Shown here: positions 5,055-5,306 of the stretch, one piece after another
How the letters are laid out: every line of letters starts with the position of its first letter
Numbering within the stretch: the first letter of the stretch is position 1
NCBI GenBank assembly: GCA_001898095.1
Contig: MKSH01000018.1
Span: forward strand, 1 to 5,306
Direction of reading: 5' to 3'
Length of the DNA: 5,306 nt
Source: Solirubrobacterales bacterium 70-9
GTDB taxonomy: Bacteria; Actinomycetota; Thermoleophilia; Solirubrobacterales; 70-9
The notes under the pieces: model-generated
The model's input: the letters and a program-made list of their open reading frames with translations, nothing else
Told to the model about the DNA's origin: nothing
The model's database searches: none
Translations under genes and position numbers: made by a program

Positions 5055-5306
5055 CGGCGGTCGGCGAGGGCCGCGGCGGCGCCGGCGGCTACCGCGGTGA
5101 CGGCGAAGACTGCGGGCCAGGCGCCGATCTTCCTCGCCAGCGGATGGGAGACACCGAAGGCGCCCGCGTAGGTGAGGCCGAGGCCGATCGCCAGGCCGGG
5201 GCCGCCGGACCGGGCCCACTGGCGGGCGCTCCAGACGCCGCAGCCGGCCAGAAAGAGGCCGCCAAGCTCACGCCTGCCGCTGTAGCGGGCGATCGCGAAG
5301 CCGCCG
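5051..5306 (-). CDS. C-terminal part of a small multi-span membrane protein, unknown function (cut by window edge)
   Basis: 84 codons plus TAG are visible and the start lies beyond the right edge. The translation begins GGFAIARYSGRRELGGLFLA, has hydrophobic segments at about visible residues 14-26, 36-53 and 61-81, a loop GVSHPLARKIGAWP (51-64), and ends ALADRR. This composition and the Arg-flanked spans suit an integral membrane protein with at least three helices. It looks like short unnamed actinobacterial membrane proteins, but I cannot name a family. A different reading frame in the same place (5089-5271) gives an Ala/Ser/Pro-rich, unconvincing product and is treated as a shadow. The gene converges on the microprotein gene with a four-base overlap of stop codons, leaving no room for a terminator between them. 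Confidence 0.65.
   Translation of the reverse strand, partial: GGFAIARYSGRRELGGLFLAGCGVWSARQWARSGGPGLAIGLGLTYAGAFGVSHPLARKIGAWPAVFAVTAVAAGAAAALADRR

Noticed and set aside
4842..5219. 125-codon minus-strand open frame
   Set aside because: Arg/Pro/Asp-rich shadow of the microprotein and of the partial membrane protein, which read better in their own frames.

Overview
The window looks like chromosome of a high-GC bacterium, most likely an actinomycetote, possibly a Solirubrobacterales/Thermoleophilia-type lineage. The reasons are G/C-rich third codon positions, GTG starts, -10 boxes placed 6-9 bases before start codons (leaderless architecture), and a lipoprotein with a long Gly/Ser/Thr linker. 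The lineage is inference: no rRNA or other definitive marker is present.

Left half, all on the minus strand and read from right to left. A 225-residue protein of unknown function (3438-4115) is followed after 32 bases by a 565-residue lipoprotein of the family 5 (Opp/Dpp-type) ABC substrate-binding proteins (1708-3405). The pair is probably one transcript. It ends at a near-perfect 45-base hairpin (1656-1700). Next comes a probable second transcript: a PAP2-family phosphatase (1064-1621), whose stop codon overlaps the start of ychF (1-1067) in an ATGA. YchF is a universally conserved P-loop ATPase and runs off the left edge only a few residues before its expected end.

Right half. A short divergent intergenic region (4116-4171) has two -10-like boxes overlapping on opposite strands. 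From it the plus strand carries a small two-helix membrane protein shaped like a K+-channel pore module but lacking the TVGYG filter (4172-4603). A 310-base gap follows with several small GC-rich hairpins and one possible decayed ORF. Then comes a 46-residue single-span membrane microprotein (4914-5054). Its stop codon shares a CTAG palindrome with the stop codon of a convergent, partial multi-span membrane protein (5051-5306, minus).

Most of this is ordinary housekeeping or transport sequence. I see no mobile element, CRISPR array, tRNA, rRNA or defence island, and no convincing new multi-gene system. The points most worth a second look are the filterless channel-like protein, the shared divergent -10 box, the recurring leaderless starts, the large hairpin, the sharply different Glu codon use of the transporter lipoprotein, and the microprotein with its overlapping stop codon.
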